Shown: positions 53,860 to 62,771 of the stretch, piece by piece | Layout: each line of letters begins with the position of its first letter | How positions within the stretch are numbered: position 1 is the stretch's first letter | Assembly: GCA_025928545.1 (NCBI GenBank) | Contig: JAICJH010000020.1 | Location: forward strand, 1 to 64,000 | Length of the DNA stretch: 64,000 nucleotides | From: Bryobacteraceae bacterium | GTDB taxonomy: Bacteria > Acidobacteriota > Terriglobia > Bryobacterales > Bryobacteraceae | Direction: 5' to 3' | Notes under the pieces: model-generated | What the model was told of the DNA's origin: nothing | The model's input: the letters and a program-made list of their open reading frames with translations, nothing else | Database searches by the model: none | Position numbers and translations under genes: made by a program

Positions 53860-54651
53860 ATGTCGCCGGGACAATCCCTTCGTACCCGCTCCCTTCGCCC
53901 GCTGCTTTTGTTTGCCATTGCCCCGTTGTGTCTCACAGGCCAACCGCAATCAGCACCACCGCCGCTCCTGCGAATTGAAGTCGCCTCCATCCATCCGCAC
54001 CCCTTCGCAGGCAACGAGCCCTCCGACCGCAAAATCCTCCCCGGCGGACGCTTCGTCGCCACCGCCACCACTGTCCGCACTCTCCTCCGTGTTGCCTTTG
54101 GCACCGACGACAATCGCATGTCCGGCGCGCCGGGCTGGATCGACAATGAGACCTTCGACATCAACGCCACCACCGCTGATCGCGCCGAAATCGCGAGCCC
54201 GCCCCAATTGCAGCAACTCATCCGCTCCCTGCTCGAAGACCGCTTCCAGCTGAAGTTTCATCGCGATCAAAAAGATGCCCCCATCTACCGGCTCGAACTC
54301 GACAAGCCCGAAAAACCCGGTCCCGCCCTCACGCCCAGCACCCCCGAATCGCAGCCCAACATGACCACCAACTCCAGCGGCTCAAAGGCCGTCATGAAGG
54401 CTTCGAAGGTGTCCATGACCGACATTGCCGCCGCGCTGAGCCGCCAGGCAGGCCGCCGGATCGAGGACCATACCGGCCTCCAGGGTAACTTCGATTTCGA
54501 GATCGAGTGGGCACCCGAGGAAACTCCCGACTCCGTCAACCCCTCCCTCAACACCGTTCTAAAGGAACAGCTCGGCCTCAAACTACAGCCGGCCAAAGGC
54601 AGCATTGAAATCCTGGTCATAGACCAGATCGCCCGTCCCTCCGCCAACTAA
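53860..54651 (+). CDS. TIGR03435 family exported protein (first of two)
   Basis: This 263-residue protein has a signal peptide (about 10-30) and the signature IEVASIHPHPF just after it, then RFVATATTVRTLLRVAFG, FDINATT and LLEDRFQLKFHRDQKDAPIYRLEL. These mark the acidobacterial TIGR03435 'soil-associated' family, which is expanded in Solibacter. The function is unknown. It is followed 31 bp later by a second member in the same direction. Confidence 0.88.
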   Translation: MSPGQSLRTRSLRPLLLFAIAPLCLTGQPQSAPPPLLRIEVASIHPHPFAGNEPSDRKILPGGRFVATATTVRTLLRVAFGTDDNRMSGAPGWIDNETFDINATTADRAEIASPPQLQQLIRSLLEDRFQLKFHRDQKDAPIYRLELDKPEKPGPALTPSTPESQPNMTTNSSGSKAVMKASKVSMTDIAAALSRQAGRRIEDHTGLQGNFDFEIEWAPEETPDSVNPSLNTVLKEQLGLKLQPAKGSIEILVIDQIARPSAN

Positions 54652-54682
54652 CACGCCGCCCGAACTTTCGTCTGGAGAAGGC

Positions 54683-55489
54683 ATGGAGTTTTTTGGGGTT
54701 ACGATGAGTCTGAAAGCACGCGGAACCATGCGATACGCACTTTGCATCACGGCCTTATGCATTTCTGCTTTCGGGCAGCAGCCCCTGCGGTTCGAAGTGG
54801 CATCCATCAAAGCGCGGCAACCGGACACTCCGGTTTCGATGATCGGCGGCTCTCCATCGGGTTCGCAACTCAGACTGGAAGCGATGAGCCTGGTGGACCT
54901 GGTGTCCTGGGCGTACGCGGTGAAGCCCTGGCAGGTCGTAGGCGGACCGCCGTGGGCGGGAGTCCAGCGAGACCGCACCCAACTGGATTCCACCACCAGA
55001 CGTTTCGATATCAACGCCAGAGCGGAAGGCGAGGCCGCTCGCTCGATCGATGAATTCCGCCGGATGATGCAGTCGCTCATCGCCGAACGTCTTGCGCTCA
55101 CCTTCCACCGCGAATCGCGCGACACGCCGGTCTATGCGTTGGTGATCGATAAGAAGGGCTCCAAATTGCTCGAAAGCGCGCCCGAGGCACCCGGCATACT
55201 ACGCATGAATGGCGGCGGCAAAATCAGCGGCTCGGGCGCCACCATGGCTCAGTTAGTGAACTGGTTTTCCAACGCGAACGGCGTCGACCGGCCCATCGTC
55301 GACAGAACTGGGCTCACAGGCCGGTATGACTTCACGCTGCAATGGTCGAACGCGCTCGCCCAAACGGATTCAACCGATCCCTCCATCTTCACCGCGATGC
55401 CCGAGCAACTCGGACTCCGGCTGGAGCCGGCGCGCGCGCCCGTCGAGTACCTGGTCATCGATCGCGCCGAAATGCCGGGCGAGAACTGA
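54683..55489 (+). CDS. TIGR03435 family exported protein (second of two)
   Basis: This protein of up to 268 residues shares the family pattern: FEVASIKARQPD, VDLVSWAYAVKPWQVVGGPPW, FDINARAEGE, LIAERLALTFHRESRDTPVYALV and YDFTLQW. Its signal peptide starts at MRYALCITALCISAFGQ. Three in-frame ATGs (54683, 54704, 54728) are possible starts; 54683 has GGAG at a good distance. The two tandem copies are divergent, so the duplication is old. The 235 bp after it hold no gene I can support. Confidence 0.86.
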   Translation: MEFFGVTMSLKARGTMRYALCITALCISAFGQQPLRFEVASIKARQPDTPVSMIGGSPSGSQLRLEAMSLVDLVSWAYAVKPWQVVGGPPWAGVQRDRTQLDSTTRRFDINARAEGEAARSIDEFRRMMQSLIAERLALTFHRESRDTPVYALVIDKKGSKLLESAPEAPGILRMNGGGKISGSGATMAQLVNWFSNANGVDRPIVDRTGLTGRYDFTLQWSNALAQTDSTDPSIFTAMPEQLGLRLEPARAPVEYLVIDRAEMPGEN

Positions 55490-55724
55490 CACGCTCTGCC
55501 CGATCTTACCTGGGCGAGGCGACATTCTTCGATGAAACAATCCGGATCGCGACAGATCGGCTGAATATCACATCCGGACTCGCCGGCTTCGTAAAGGGTG
55601 AAGGTCACGCATATTCTTACGCGTCCCTCCAGCTACTATATCCGGGTTGGCCAACTCAGCCAGGAGCAGCTCCCGCAAAATGTTCCTGACTTGTGAATTC
55701 GCACAGCAAGCCTAAAATCATGAG

Positions 55725-56126
55725 ATGGCCACTACCTCGACTTCCCGCAAATCCTGGCTGGCCATTCTCCTCGCAATAATCGCAATAGGAATCCTCTCCC
55801 GCACCATTCACACAGGCCTCCCGGTATTCGACAAATACCTGGGCGACGCCCTGTACGCCGCAATGGTCTACACAATCCTGCGCCTGATATACATGTCCGC
55901 CTCCGTGGCCGTGCCCGCAATGCTCATGATGACCGCCATTGAGTTATTTCAGCTAACAATGATTCCCGCCCACATGCTGGGAAGCGAACACCTGATGATT
56001 CGGATCTCCGCCAGGCTGATCGGCACCTCGTTCACCTTCCTGGATCTGCTCGCATACGCGATTGGAATCGCCTGCCTCTACCTCGCGGATTCCAGCGCAA
56101 CGCGCGTCACGCTTGCGAGAGAATGA
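55725..56126 (+). CDS. DUF2809 family membrane protein
   Basis: This 133-residue protein has four hydrophobic segments and matches DUF2809: residues 28-55 read GLPVFDKYLGDALYAAMVYTI, and the region around 70-80 has TAIELFQL. The family has no known function. It lies 17 bp before the P-loop kinase start on the same strand. Confidence 0.78.
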   Translation: MATTSTSRKSWLAILLAIIAIGILSRTIHTGLPVFDKYLGDALYAAMVYTILRLIYMSASVAVPAMLMMTAIELFQLTMIPAHMLGSEHLMIRISARLIGTSFTFLDLLAYAIGIACLYLADSSATRVTLARE

Positions 56127-56142
56127 AATCCCGGACCTGACT

Positions 56143-56718
56143 TTGCCCACACAGCCAGACAGACGATTCATCGTGGTCTCCGGACTTCCCGGCAGCGGCA
56201 AATCATGCCTCGCATCAAAACTTGCCGGTCTGCTCGGTCTGCCGGTAATCGACAAGGACGATATTCTCGAACGCCTCTTCGATTCGAAGGGCTTTGATGA
56301 TTTAGCCTCGCGGCGAACGCTCAGCAGCGAAAGTGACCTGATCTTCCGCCAGCAGGCAGAGGCTTCCGACGGAGCGCTTCTCGTTTCCTTCTGGCGCCTG
56401 CCAGGCATGCCGCCGGACTCCGGAACTCCCACTGACTGGCTCGCGCGCCTCTCGAATAACATCGTCAACCTGCATTGCGCCTGTTCTGCCGACCTCGCCG
56501 CCGCGCGGTTCACCCGCCGAACAAGGCACCCGGGCCACATGGACAGCGCAAGATCCCGCGAGCAAATCCTGACAAGCATCCAGGAATTGGAGCAATTGAA
56601 GCCGCTCGACCTCGGGGAACGCGTGTCGGTAGACACCTCGGCGGAAATCGATCTCGTAAACCTGGTAAACCAGATATCCAGCGCGTTCGACCGCCTGTCG
56701 GGCGAGTCGCACAACTAA
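56143..56718 (+). CDS. P-loop kinase/ATPase (zeta-toxin or AAA-kinase-like)
   Basis: This protein of about 191 residues begins just before its Walker A loop (VSGLPGSGKSCLA). A second motif, VIDKDDILERL, suggests a small-molecule kinase fold like adenylylsulfate or zeta-type kinases, and RTRHPGHMD could be the lid. The substrate is unknown. The frame is open to a TTG at 56062 inside the DUF2809 gene; the TTG at 56143 avoids that overlap but lacks a clear Shine-Dalgarno. The 114 bp after it contain nothing recognised. Confidence 0.68.
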   Translation: MPTQPDRRFIVVSGLPGSGKSCLASKLAGLLGLPVIDKDDILERLFDSKGFDDLASRRTLSSESDLIFRQQAEASDGALLVSFWRLPGMPPDSGTPTDWLARLSNNIVNLHCACSADLAAARFTRRTRHPGHMDSARSREQILTSIQELEQLKPLDLGERVSVDTSAEIDLVNLVNQISSAFDRLSGESHN

Positions 56719-56832
56719 GCCGCAACGTAAGTCAATCGAATCACATCCTTGTCAAGTGGCATCGTCACCCCCGCGCAGTCGCTGCAATGCCCCTGATTCA
56801 GCGTATTTCAATCGGCCAGAGAGTAACTGAAT

Positions 56833-57786
56833 TCAATTGGATTTTTGCGCCGGCCGCCGCTGCACTTCGACTTTGTCGCCGACAAGAATCGTCATCAGGT
56901 CGTCGGCGATTTCCAGCTGTCCGGGATAGCTCTTGTGAGCCTCCGCCACGTCCGCCGGTCTTCCCCCATGTGCATAGATCGCAAGCCTTGGCCGAACGCG
57001 GCTGAACACAACACCGGTTTCGGCCGCGGAAGTGTGATGGGCAACGATGCTTTCCGCCTGCTCCCGCGTCTGGCCTCTTCCCATGAATTCCGCCACCGTC
57101 GCGGGCGCAACCTCATGGATCAGTACGTCAACTCCGCCGGCATGGCTGATCAGGTTCTCGGAGAATCTGGTATCGCCGGACATAGCGACAGAATGCCCGC
57201 CCGCGTCCACGCGGTAGCCGAAAACCGGTTTCACCGGCCCATGATCGACGAGAAAAGCTGAGACCTTGACACCATTGTGCTCGTAAACGACGCCTTCCCC
57301 GATGTCGGTCGCGGCCACTCTGATTCCTTCGGCAGAAAACTTTTCATCTACGTCACGCCGGGTATGGATATCGAAGTCGAAGGTCTTGAGCATGTTGCTC
57401 ATCATCTCCTTCGTGCCTGCCGGCCCCCAGACTTGAAGCGGCGTCTTTCGCCCCGATGTCCAGCCGGTCAGAAGCATGTCCGGCAACGAAATGATGTGGT
57501 CGGAGTGGAGGTGAGTGAGGAAGATCTTATCGATCTCGTTTTGGCCCACGCCCGCTTCGGCCAGACGCATTGACGCCGCCCGGCCGCAGTCGAACATCAG
57601 CTTTTCTTGGCCGGCTTCGATGAGGATCGCTGGACCATATTTCTGATTGTTGACCGGCGGTCCGCCGCCCGCGCCAAGTATCACGATCTTCAACGGGGCA
57701 GCCGCTGCTGCCACCGATGGCGTTTGTCCTGCGATGGAAAGAGTCGAAATCAGGAGTGCGGCAAAAGGGCGAAGGTATATTTTCAT
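56833..57786 (-). CDS. Exported MBL-fold metallohydrolase (ribonuclease Z-like)
   Basis: This 317-residue protein has a signal peptide (about 1-27) and an MBL fold. The first strand ILGAGGGPP and the zinc motif THLHSDH near residue 90 are typical; later ligands are in VDHGPVKP, MSGDTRFS near 205 and a final histidine in YAHGG near 285. The pattern is close to tRNase Z-like and arylsulfatase-like hydrolases, but export argues against a tRNA role. The ATG at 57786 gives the signal peptide directly. It diverges from the CrtO-like gene. Confidence 0.84.
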   Translation of the reverse strand: MKIYLRPFAALLISTLSIAGQTPSVAAAAAPLKIVILGAGGGPPVNNQKYGPAILIEAGQEKLMFDCGRAASMRLAEAGVGQNEIDKIFLTHLHSDHIISLPDMLLTGWTSGRKTPLQVWGPAGTKEMMSNMLKTFDFDIHTRRDVDEKFSAEGIRVAATDIGEGVVYEHNGVKVSAFLVDHGPVKPVFGYRVDAGGHSVAMSGDTRFSENLISHAGGVDVLIHEVAPATVAEFMGRGQTREQAESIVAHHTSAAETGVVFSRVRPRLAIYAHGGRPADVAEAHKSYPGQLEIADDLMTILVGDKVEVQRRPAQKSN

Positions 57787-57932
57787 GGAGTCTTTTTTTT
57801 TGCGCGATTTCCCAGCATAACAGCGATACCGAATGAACGTGTTCTGATCTCCTGCATCTGATTTCTTCACCTCGGCGTTGCCCCCGCGGACCCGGGGAGA
57901 GCGAGTGAGAAGTCGTCTGCCTGACAATAGTT

Positions 57933-58550
57933 TTGTCGGCGAAACATCTTGTGATTGCTAAACCAGAACCCAAAACAAATCCCAAAGACGTCTTCTTTCA
58001 GAGCGTCTGGTTCCGGCTTACCTACTTGCTGCTCCTCACCATTTACACAACCGTGCTCTGGTTCATCCTCGGGCCTGCATCCAAAGTTGCCGAGGCAACC
58101 ACGCCGTGGTACGCGGTAAGTGTGGCCTGCGGAACATGTGGCCTCGTGATCGCCGTGCCCGCCCCCGCCATTGCGCGATGCCTGCCTCCCCGCTGGTTCC
58201 GCGTCCCCGCGCGCGAGCGGCTCCTCCATCGCTTACTTGGCGTCGACGTGTTCAACGGATTCCTCAATATCTCCGGATGGAACTCCAATGTGCTCGAACC
58301 TTTGCGGGGCTTCTCCGGCAAAAGGGCCGGCTTGCCTTCTCTGGAGCAGTCGCTGCGAGCCGCTGCTGTCTCGCATGGAATCTGCTTCACCATCCACATA
58401 CTCCTGGCCGTCCTCGCACTTTTCACCAGGCATCCATGGAGCGCGGCACTATGGATGCTGTTCCCTGGAGTAGTCATTCATGTCTACCCGGTGCTGCTGC
58501 AACGCTCCATCATGCTTCGACTCCAGCCGCTGCTGGATAAGACTGGCTGA
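57933..58550 (+). CDS. Membrane protein resembling glycosyl-4,4'-diaponeurosporenoate acyltransferase
   Basis: This 205-residue protein has about four hydrophobic segments. The middle (PPRWFRVPARERLLHRLLGVDVFNG) and the end (VVIHVYPVLLQR) recall the CrtO acyltransferase of staphyloxanthin synthesis and its relatives of unknown role. No carotenoid gene is nearby, so function is not implied. The start is a TTG at 57933 or a GTG at 57951; neither has a clear Shine-Dalgarno. The 158 bp before the next gene hold nothing recognised. Confidence 0.5.
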   Translation: MSAKHLVIAKPEPKTNPKDVFFQSVWFRLTYLLLLTIYTTVLWFILGPASKVAEATTPWYAVSVACGTCGLVIAVPAPAIARCLPPRWFRVPARERLLHRLLGVDVFNGFLNISGWNSNVLEPLRGFSGKRAGLPSLEQSLRAAAVSHGICFTIHILLAVLALFTRHPWSAALWMLFPGVVIHVYPVLLQRSIMLRLQPLLDKTG

Positions 58551-58708
58551 TCCGCTCGGGCGCTGAGAGCCAGTCGGGTGCGTCGTCCAGTTCCCTGTAT
58601 GTTTTCTTCTATCTTCTGTTAAGATCAGTTGACGTTTTATGTCTCTGACTCCCGGAACCCGTTACTGTTCCTGCGAAATCTTAATGCCCACGGACATGGG
58701 GGTGGTTG

Positions 58709-60511
58709 GTGAGCTGCCCCGCGAGCGAACCGATCACGATGGGTAACGTGCCGGTTCCGCCGCTGTCCTCCGGCTCGTCCCAGGCTGGGCGGCGGAGATT
58801 CCGGGTGTCCCTGGCGACCGCGAACGACAGAAACCCCATCTATCGGCTCCGGCACGATGTTTATGCCGAAGAACTCGGGCAGCACGCGACAAATCACGAC
58901 GGCCTGCTGAAGGACTCCCTCGATGAATTCAACGAGTACGTCGTCCTGTTCGACGGAGCGACGCTCATCGGCTGTCTCAGCCTGACCCCTCCGGGCCACG
59001 GACATTTTTCGGTGGACCGATATGTTGCGCGTGAGAAGTGGCCATTTGCAGAAAGCGCGACTCTCTATGAAATTCGGCTTTTGACGGTGCGGCACTCCGC
59101 CAGGAAGAGCCTCGCTACCGCAATCCTGTTGTATGCCGGCTTTCGGACTCTGGAGACGCGCGGGGCCGAGCGCATCATCGGTATGGGGCGGAGGGAGCTT
59201 ATGGACTTTTACCGCTCCCTTGGTTTCCGGCAGCTCAGTGAAGCGATTCCATCAGGCGCCCAGCACTTTCACTTCATGTCTGCCACGATTGCAGATCTGC
59301 GGAAGGGAACGGAACGCCACCGCGCGCTTGTCAATCGACTGACCCGTCACGTGGACTGGCAGCTTCCGCAGCCGATGACGTCCGAGGTTTGCTATCACGG
59401 CGGCGCCTTCTTCGAAGCCATCGGAGACACATTTGAGAACCTGGACCGCCACCGCGAAGTCATCAATGCCGACGTTATGGATGCCTGGTTTCCACCAGCC
59501 CCGGCGGTCATTGAAACCCTGCAATCGGAACTGCCATGGATTATCCGAACGTCGCCGCCGACACAGATGCGGGGCTATTTGCTGGAAATCGCGAAACACC
59601 GCGGCCTTCACCCCGATGCGCTGGTTCCAGGGGCGGGATCGTCGGCTCTGATCTTTCTCGCCCTCCGACACTGGCTGACTTCTCGTTCTAAAGTGCTCTT
59701 GCTGCATCCGAGTTACGGTGAATACTCCTTTCTGCTCGACCAGATCGGATGCCGCGTCGACCACATTGAACTGAGCGGCGATGGCAGCTACCAGTGGGAT
59801 CCGCGGCAGCTGACGGAACGATACCGCGAAAACTATGACATGATCGTGCTCGTCAATCCCAACAATCCGACCGGCGCGCACATTGCCCGAGCGAGACTGG
59901 AACCCATCCTGCGAAGTGCTCCACTCGGCACGCGCATCTGGATCGATGAGGCCTATGTGGACTACGTGGGCGAGGGTGAATCGCTTGAGCAGTTCGCTGC
60001 CAGCCGGACGAACGTGGTGGTCTGCAAATCGCTGTCGAAAGTTTATGCCCTCAGCGGCCTGCGCGCGGCATATCTGTGTACCAACCCCCTCGATGCGGGT
60101 GAACTGAGGCAGCTTACGCCGCCCTGGGCCGTAAGCCTTCCCGCGCAGATTGCCGGCGTCCGGGCCTTGCAGAGTGCCGTGTATTATGGCGGCTGCTATC
60201 GCGAGACTCATCGATTGCGCGAAGAGTTCGCCGCGGAATTGAGAAGAAACCTGGATGTTCCGATCTTCAGCGGCGCTATCAACTCAGTTCTTCTCGATCT
60301 GCCCGCGGGAATATCCGCTGAAGAGGTTGCCGTTAACTGCCGGGAGAACGGACTCTACGTCCGCACCTTTGCCTCACAGGGGCCGGCGGCGTCCCGGTGG
60401 GTTCGAGTAGCCGTCAAGGATGCCGCGACAAACCAACGTATGGTTGGAATTCTGCGCGAAGCGGTCCGAAGCGCATCGCGTGCAGTGGGAAGCAAGGCGG
60501 TATCCGCCTGA
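58709..60511 (+). CDS. GNAT acyltransferase fused to a fold-type I aminotransferase
   Basis: This 600-residue cytoplasmic protein joins an N-terminal GNAT domain (about 30-195) and a C-terminal aspartate/histidinol-phosphate-type aminotransferase domain (about 215-590). The GNAT part has RHDVYAEELGQH like autoinducer or N-acyl amino acid synthases, and a final DFYRSLGF. The aminotransferase part has NPNNPTG near 382, IDEAYVDY near 411 and the PLP lysine in SLSKVYALSGLR near 442. The start may be GTG 58709 (GGGGGTGG upstream), TTG 58706 or ATG 58739. It probably acylates and transaminates an amino-acid-like metabolite. Confidence 0.85.
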   Translation: MSCPASEPITMGNVPVPPLSSGSSQAGRRRFRVSLATANDRNPIYRLRHDVYAEELGQHATNHDGLLKDSLDEFNEYVVLFDGATLIGCLSLTPPGHGHFSVDRYVAREKWPFAESATLYEIRLLTVRHSARKSLATAILLYAGFRTLETRGAERIIGMGRRELMDFYRSLGFRQLSEAIPSGAQHFHFMSATIADLRKGTERHRALVNRLTRHVDWQLPQPMTSEVCYHGGAFFEAIGDTFENLDRHREVINADVMDAWFPPAPAVIETLQSELPWIIRTSPPTQMRGYLLEIAKHRGLHPDALVPGAGSSALIFLALRHWLTSRSKVLLLHPSYGEYSFLLDQIGCRVDHIELSGDGSYQWDPRQLTERYRENYDMIVLVNPNNPTGAHIARARLEPILRSAPLGTRIWIDEAYVDYVGEGESLEQFAASRTNVVVCKSLSKVYALSGLRAAYLCTNPLDAGELRQLTPPWAVSLPAQIAGVRALQSAVYYGGCYRETHRLREEFAAELRRNLDVPIFSGAINSVLLDLPAGISAEEVAVNCRENGLYVRTFASQGPAASRWVRVAVKDAATNQRMVGILREAVRSASRAVGSKAVSA

Positions 60512-60686
60512 GAGTCTACGGTTGCAACCCGGCAACAGGAGCCCCGACAATCCGTTCAGCCCTGACAACAAACCGACTCGGCGCCGCCCCAATAAAATAG
60601 AACGGATAACAAGTCCACCAGAGTCAGCACCTCCCTGTCATCCGACGCAAGCACCGCAACATCCTAGGTCAGTCCCGGTGATCTGC

Positions 60687-61298
60687 CTAATCCGTGTCGG
60701 TGACTACGAATAACCAAAGTCTGCGAAGCCGCCGGTCAAACACAACCTCCGTCAGGTCCCACGCAACGCCGTGAAACCAAGGCGTCCAGGCTTCGACGCT
60801 CTCGAACAGGGCGACCTCGCCGTAACGCATGCCGAACATCGCGTCGCAGACATCCAAAGCCAGGGACTTGGAATTCTTCCCGTCCGATTCAGCTGTCCAG
60901 TAGGCTCCGCCGGCATACAGGCAATGTGCGAACCTGCCGTCGAGGAGAAATGGATCTGCGAGCGAGAGGCCGGTGCTGGCTTTGATTTCAGGAATCCGGA
61001 CTTCGCCGAGCCCCGTTCGGATAACCGGATGAGTGACAAGAGTGTCGATCAGTTCCTCGTCCGAAAGACGGTTGCGTGACGCGAACCAATCGAAAACAGT
61101 GTCGGTCGGAACGTCAAATGCCGCAATGTGTGCGCCGCCGTTGCGGTGCGACTCGCGAACGCAGCTCAGGAAGTCACCGAACGGCTTCTCCGGCAGCGCC
61201 ACAGGAGCCAGGTCAATACGCTGAGTCATAGCGCGTACCTCGGCGAACGTCGGCCGCGGCTGCGCCCAATCGGGTTTCAGGATCACTGGTTCTCCCAC
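60687..61298 (-). CDS. Uncharacterised protein
   Basis: This 203-residue protein has no signal peptide or membrane segment and no motif I recognise. It is rich in Trp and acidic residues and contains two cysteines in its middle. Coding potential is supported by its length and the absence of competing frames. It is followed, on the same strand, by the gap after the GNAT-aminotransferase gene (175 bp, nothing recognised). A start at the internal Met near residue 24 is possible. Confidence 0.55.
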   Translation of the reverse strand: MGEPVILKPDWAQPRPTFAEVRAMTQRIDLAPVALPEKPFGDFLSCVRESHRNGGAHIAAFDVPTDTVFDWFASRNRLSDEELIDTLVTHPVIRTGLGEVRIPEIKASTGLSLADPFLLDGRFAHCLYAGGAYWTAESDGKNSKSLALDVCDAMFGMRYGEVALFESVEAWTPWFHGVAWDLTEVVFDRRLRRLWLFVVTDTD

Positions 61299-61427
61299 AT
61301 AACGATCTTACGCGGGACATCTTCAACACCTTGGATACGGTAGCTTATGCGGTCTTGGCAACCATCGGCTCGCCAACTTGACGGTTTGTCGGCAACTCGT
61401 GGATTGGCCGCTTCATGGAGTTTGCCC

Positions 61428-62495
61428 CTACCGAAAGTAATTTGGTGGAGGAGGCGGCGTGTGGGCAAAGCCGATATCAAAACACTTTCGCCCGGCTGGA
61501 TGCGCCCAGATGAGCGCTGCAGCGCCCGAATTAGCCGGGCTTGCCGCCATGAACTCTGCGCATACCTGATAGCGCTCGCCATCCAGTCTTCGATATTCGT
61601 AATAACTACCAGTGAAAGGGTCGATTGCCGTTATTGCGAGGTCTGCCAGACTGGCAGGAGGTCCCTGCAAACTACCGTTGTATTTCCTGTTCTCGATTTG
61701 TACGGTCAAGTCGTAGAGATCCCGCACTCGCCGGTTATCTTCGTTCAATACACGTACGCTCGAAGGCGATCCGGTGGACCAAAACCCAAAACCAAGTGTC
61801 AATACGATGACCAACCCGGCGCATCCGGCAAATATACGATGCCATGTGATGGGTGGAAGCGTGCGCGACTTCCCCAATCCCCTGCTGTAGTAGAGAAATA
61901 CAGCTCCAGCCAGAACCACTACAACCCAGCACCGCAATGCGAAGCGAGTTGTAAGCTCGCCCTGCAATACAGAGGTGACGAAGATGATCAAATCACACAT
62001 GAATACCAGCGTTGTAAGCAACAAACCGATATTGCTTACCCAGCGGCGTACGGCGGACTCGGCCTTATCCGGATTTTCCAATTGGTCTCGCAGAATCGAC
62101 CGTGTAGCCCAGATGAATGCTGGAAACCCGACAATGATAGAAGCCAGTTGGCGACTGATGCTTCCAAGCGCGAAGCCGTTGAAACGGTCGACGGTGGGGT
62201 CCGGAATCCAGGCATCAATCAGATCAAACCAAATTGAACCGATAGAGAAGATCCACGTCGCCAGCGTCGCAAAGGCGACCAGATGAAAGAACGCTTCGCG
62301 TGCCGCTTCCAACCGACCTGGCGGTTCGGGCAGCACGATATCTGTTTGCTCGGCATACTGCTGGGCAAACACTGCGTAGATATCCTTCGTTGGCCAGCCT
62401 TTGTCCCTCAGCATCGCGACGAGAAATTCGTCCGTCGCCCCTTTCGCTTTTGTTGCTTTGACAAAGGCCAGTAATTCCGTGGAGTTGTTGCTCAT
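61428..62495 (-). CDS. Membrane protein with DUF5671-like domain
   Basis: This 355-residue protein has an N-terminal soluble segment (about 1-65), then five or more membrane helices (about 70-235), the first with AREAFFHLVAFATLATWIFSIGSIWF, similar to DUF5671. The C-terminal part (about 255-355) is periplasmic or cytoplasmic with two cysteines and ends in a proline-rich tail. The role is unknown. The GC content of this gene and the 276 bp to its right appears lower than in the rest of the window. Confidence 0.65.
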   Translation of the reverse strand: MSNNSTELLAFVKATKAKGATDEFLVAMLRDKGWPTKDIYAVFAQQYAEQTDIVLPEPPGRLEAAREAFFHLVAFATLATWIFSIGSIWFDLIDAWIPDPTVDRFNGFALGSISRQLASIIVGFPAFIWATRSILRDQLENPDKAESAVRRWVSNIGLLLTTLVFMCDLIIFVTSVLQGELTTRFALRCWVVVVLAGAVFLYYSRGLGKSRTLPPITWHRIFAGCAGLVIVLTLGFGFWSTGSPSSVRVLNEDNRRVRDLYDLTVQIENRKYNGSLQGPPASLADLAITAIDPFTGSYYEYRRLDGERYQVCAEFMAASPANSGAAALIWAHPAGRKCFDIGFAHTPPPPPNYFR

Positions 62496-62771
62496 AGCGA
62501 GCTCCAGCCTATGTGATTACCGAAGGTAATTGCCCACAATTGGATACAGAAAGCGGTCATCTTGGTCCCACTGGGCATCAGCTCATTCTAGGCCACTTCA
62601 TCGCGCAGTCGCCAGACATATCTGTTGCATCGCGGGCTTCAGGTCTGGTCGATTCAACGTCTACTCGTACGAAGGAGCGTTTTTTCGTCAGATAACCCTT
62701 CTGCCGCATGGCACCGCAAAAGTTACCCGCCTCCCCGGGGTTCTCACGCATCAGTACCATGGTTCATCACT

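Noticed and set aside
62578..62760. A 60-codon minus-strand frame in the gap before the ligase-like gene
   Set aside because: It has no ribosome-binding site, no homology I recognise and a composition expected by chance. It cannot be excluded, but it is not supported.
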